From positions 48,116,695-48,180,694 of the forward strand of contig CM049316.1 in assembly GCA_026874595.1 (NCBI GenBank): 64,000 nucleotides of DNA, given 5' to 3'. This DNA comes from Sipunculus nudus (taxonomy: Eukaryota; Annelida; Sipuncula; Golfingiida; Sipunculidae). The notes below the pieces were generated by a model. The model saw nothing but the letters and a program-made list of their open reading frames with translations, ran no database searches and was not told the DNA's origin. Positions 63,568 to 64,000 of this stretch are shown here, one piece after another. The number at the start of each line of letters is the position of its first letter. Positions within the stretch are counted from its first letter, which is position 1. The position numbers and the translations under genes are program-made.

Positions 63568-64000
63568 AATACACCACTTTGTGGACACAATTAAATGTGC
63601 ACTTTAATCATTGTAACCCTGGTGGTACAATACAAAATCTAAAATGTAGCATAGCCAAGAATTAAATAAAATACAGAAAATTATCACTTTCATCTAGTTA
63701 ATGCACTGGGGGGGGGGGGGGGAGTGCAGGGCAGAGGGGAAGCCTGTTAGTAGTCGCCAAGCTCAGCCATGGCAAGCTCCCTGGAGAGGGTTACAAGTGA
63801 AGGCTTTACTATTAGGTGGGTTTGATGTAAACAACACTTGACATGGATAAACTTGTTTACTTGTGCATTCAACCGATCCTCTTGCTTGTCATTTCAATAA
63901 AAATACAGTACACGTATAAAGGTTCCTGCAGTTAACCTTTTTGCAGAGAGATGGCAGCGCTTTCGAGGTCATAGCAGGTCATTCCAGTTATCATTGCCAG
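63568..64000. repeat. repeat copy resuming after the MITE
   Basis: The sequence ACACCACTTTGTGGACACAATTAAATGTGC matches 56,276 and 7,356 onward. It includes a G-run at 63707-63722 and runs to about 63,850. The last 150 bases are unassigned. Confidence 0.6.

Overview
The window looks like AT-rich, intron- and repeat-dense animal DNA, most likely from a marine mollusc and probably a bivalve. This rests on GT-AG introns, one long spliced gene, (GGAC)n-tailed interspersed repeats, minisatellites, and modular repeats headed by a palindrome followed by a GCTCAGCTG-type block. I could run no alignment, so the taxon is an inference. I see no prokaryotic genes, rRNA, CRISPR or convincing tRNA.

One protein-coding gene is recognisable: the 3' part of CMIP (C-Maf-inducing protein, Tc-mip) on the minus strand. 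Nine exons, in transcript order 58639-58544, 58153-58088, 53763-53737 (a 27-nt microexon), 47635-47479, 38066-37812, 34935-34741, 31346-31241, 30164-30094 and 10382-10329, join in frame across consistent GT-AG introns. They encode the last 341 residues, ending in a leucine-rich-repeat domain and the terminal sequence DVRYTDAW. The 5' part of the gene (PH domain, promoter) must lie beyond 64,000. The last intron is 19.7 kb. A repeat-poor stretch at about 8,600-10,328 is the probable 3' UTR.

Nearly everything else is intronic or downstream repeat. Many repeats share one architecture: a 5' start AC(A/T)AG or ACTGG, then a short palindrome or hairpin, then a 9-13 bp motif whose reverse complement recurs at the 3' end. 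The 3' end usually holds GGAC/GACG or GGC short tandem repeats and a stem-loop followed by TAAAA. At least five sequence families in this window fit most of this plan (5' modules at 909, 20605/61375, 55051, 32017/43098 and many ACAAGGG copies). The plan resembles Helentron-type non-autonomous elements (HINEs), with asymmetric inverted termini, core tandem repeats and a 3' stem-loop. Their cores carry a GGTGGCGCCACC palindrome, nuclear-receptor half-site arrays (DR1/ERR-like), or perfect AGGTCAnnnTGACCT inverted repeats.

Layout: 1-8,600 downstream repeats; 8,600-10,328 probable 3' UTR; 10.4-30.1 kb last intron, packed with element arrays including a 2.38-kb tandem duplication and a trimer of 3' ends; 30.1-38.1 kb four exons with minisatellites; 38.1-58.6 kb five exons and large introns; 58.6-64 kb upstream intron with several elements and a hAT-like MITE.

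The most unusual observation is that four of the nine CMIP exons have a splice junction that is itself part of a local tandem repeat: nine copies of one donor at mostly 41-bp spacing, three copies of one acceptor at 50-bp spacing, one duplicated acceptor plus partial exon, and one acceptor forming the terminal unit of a 46-bp minisatellite.
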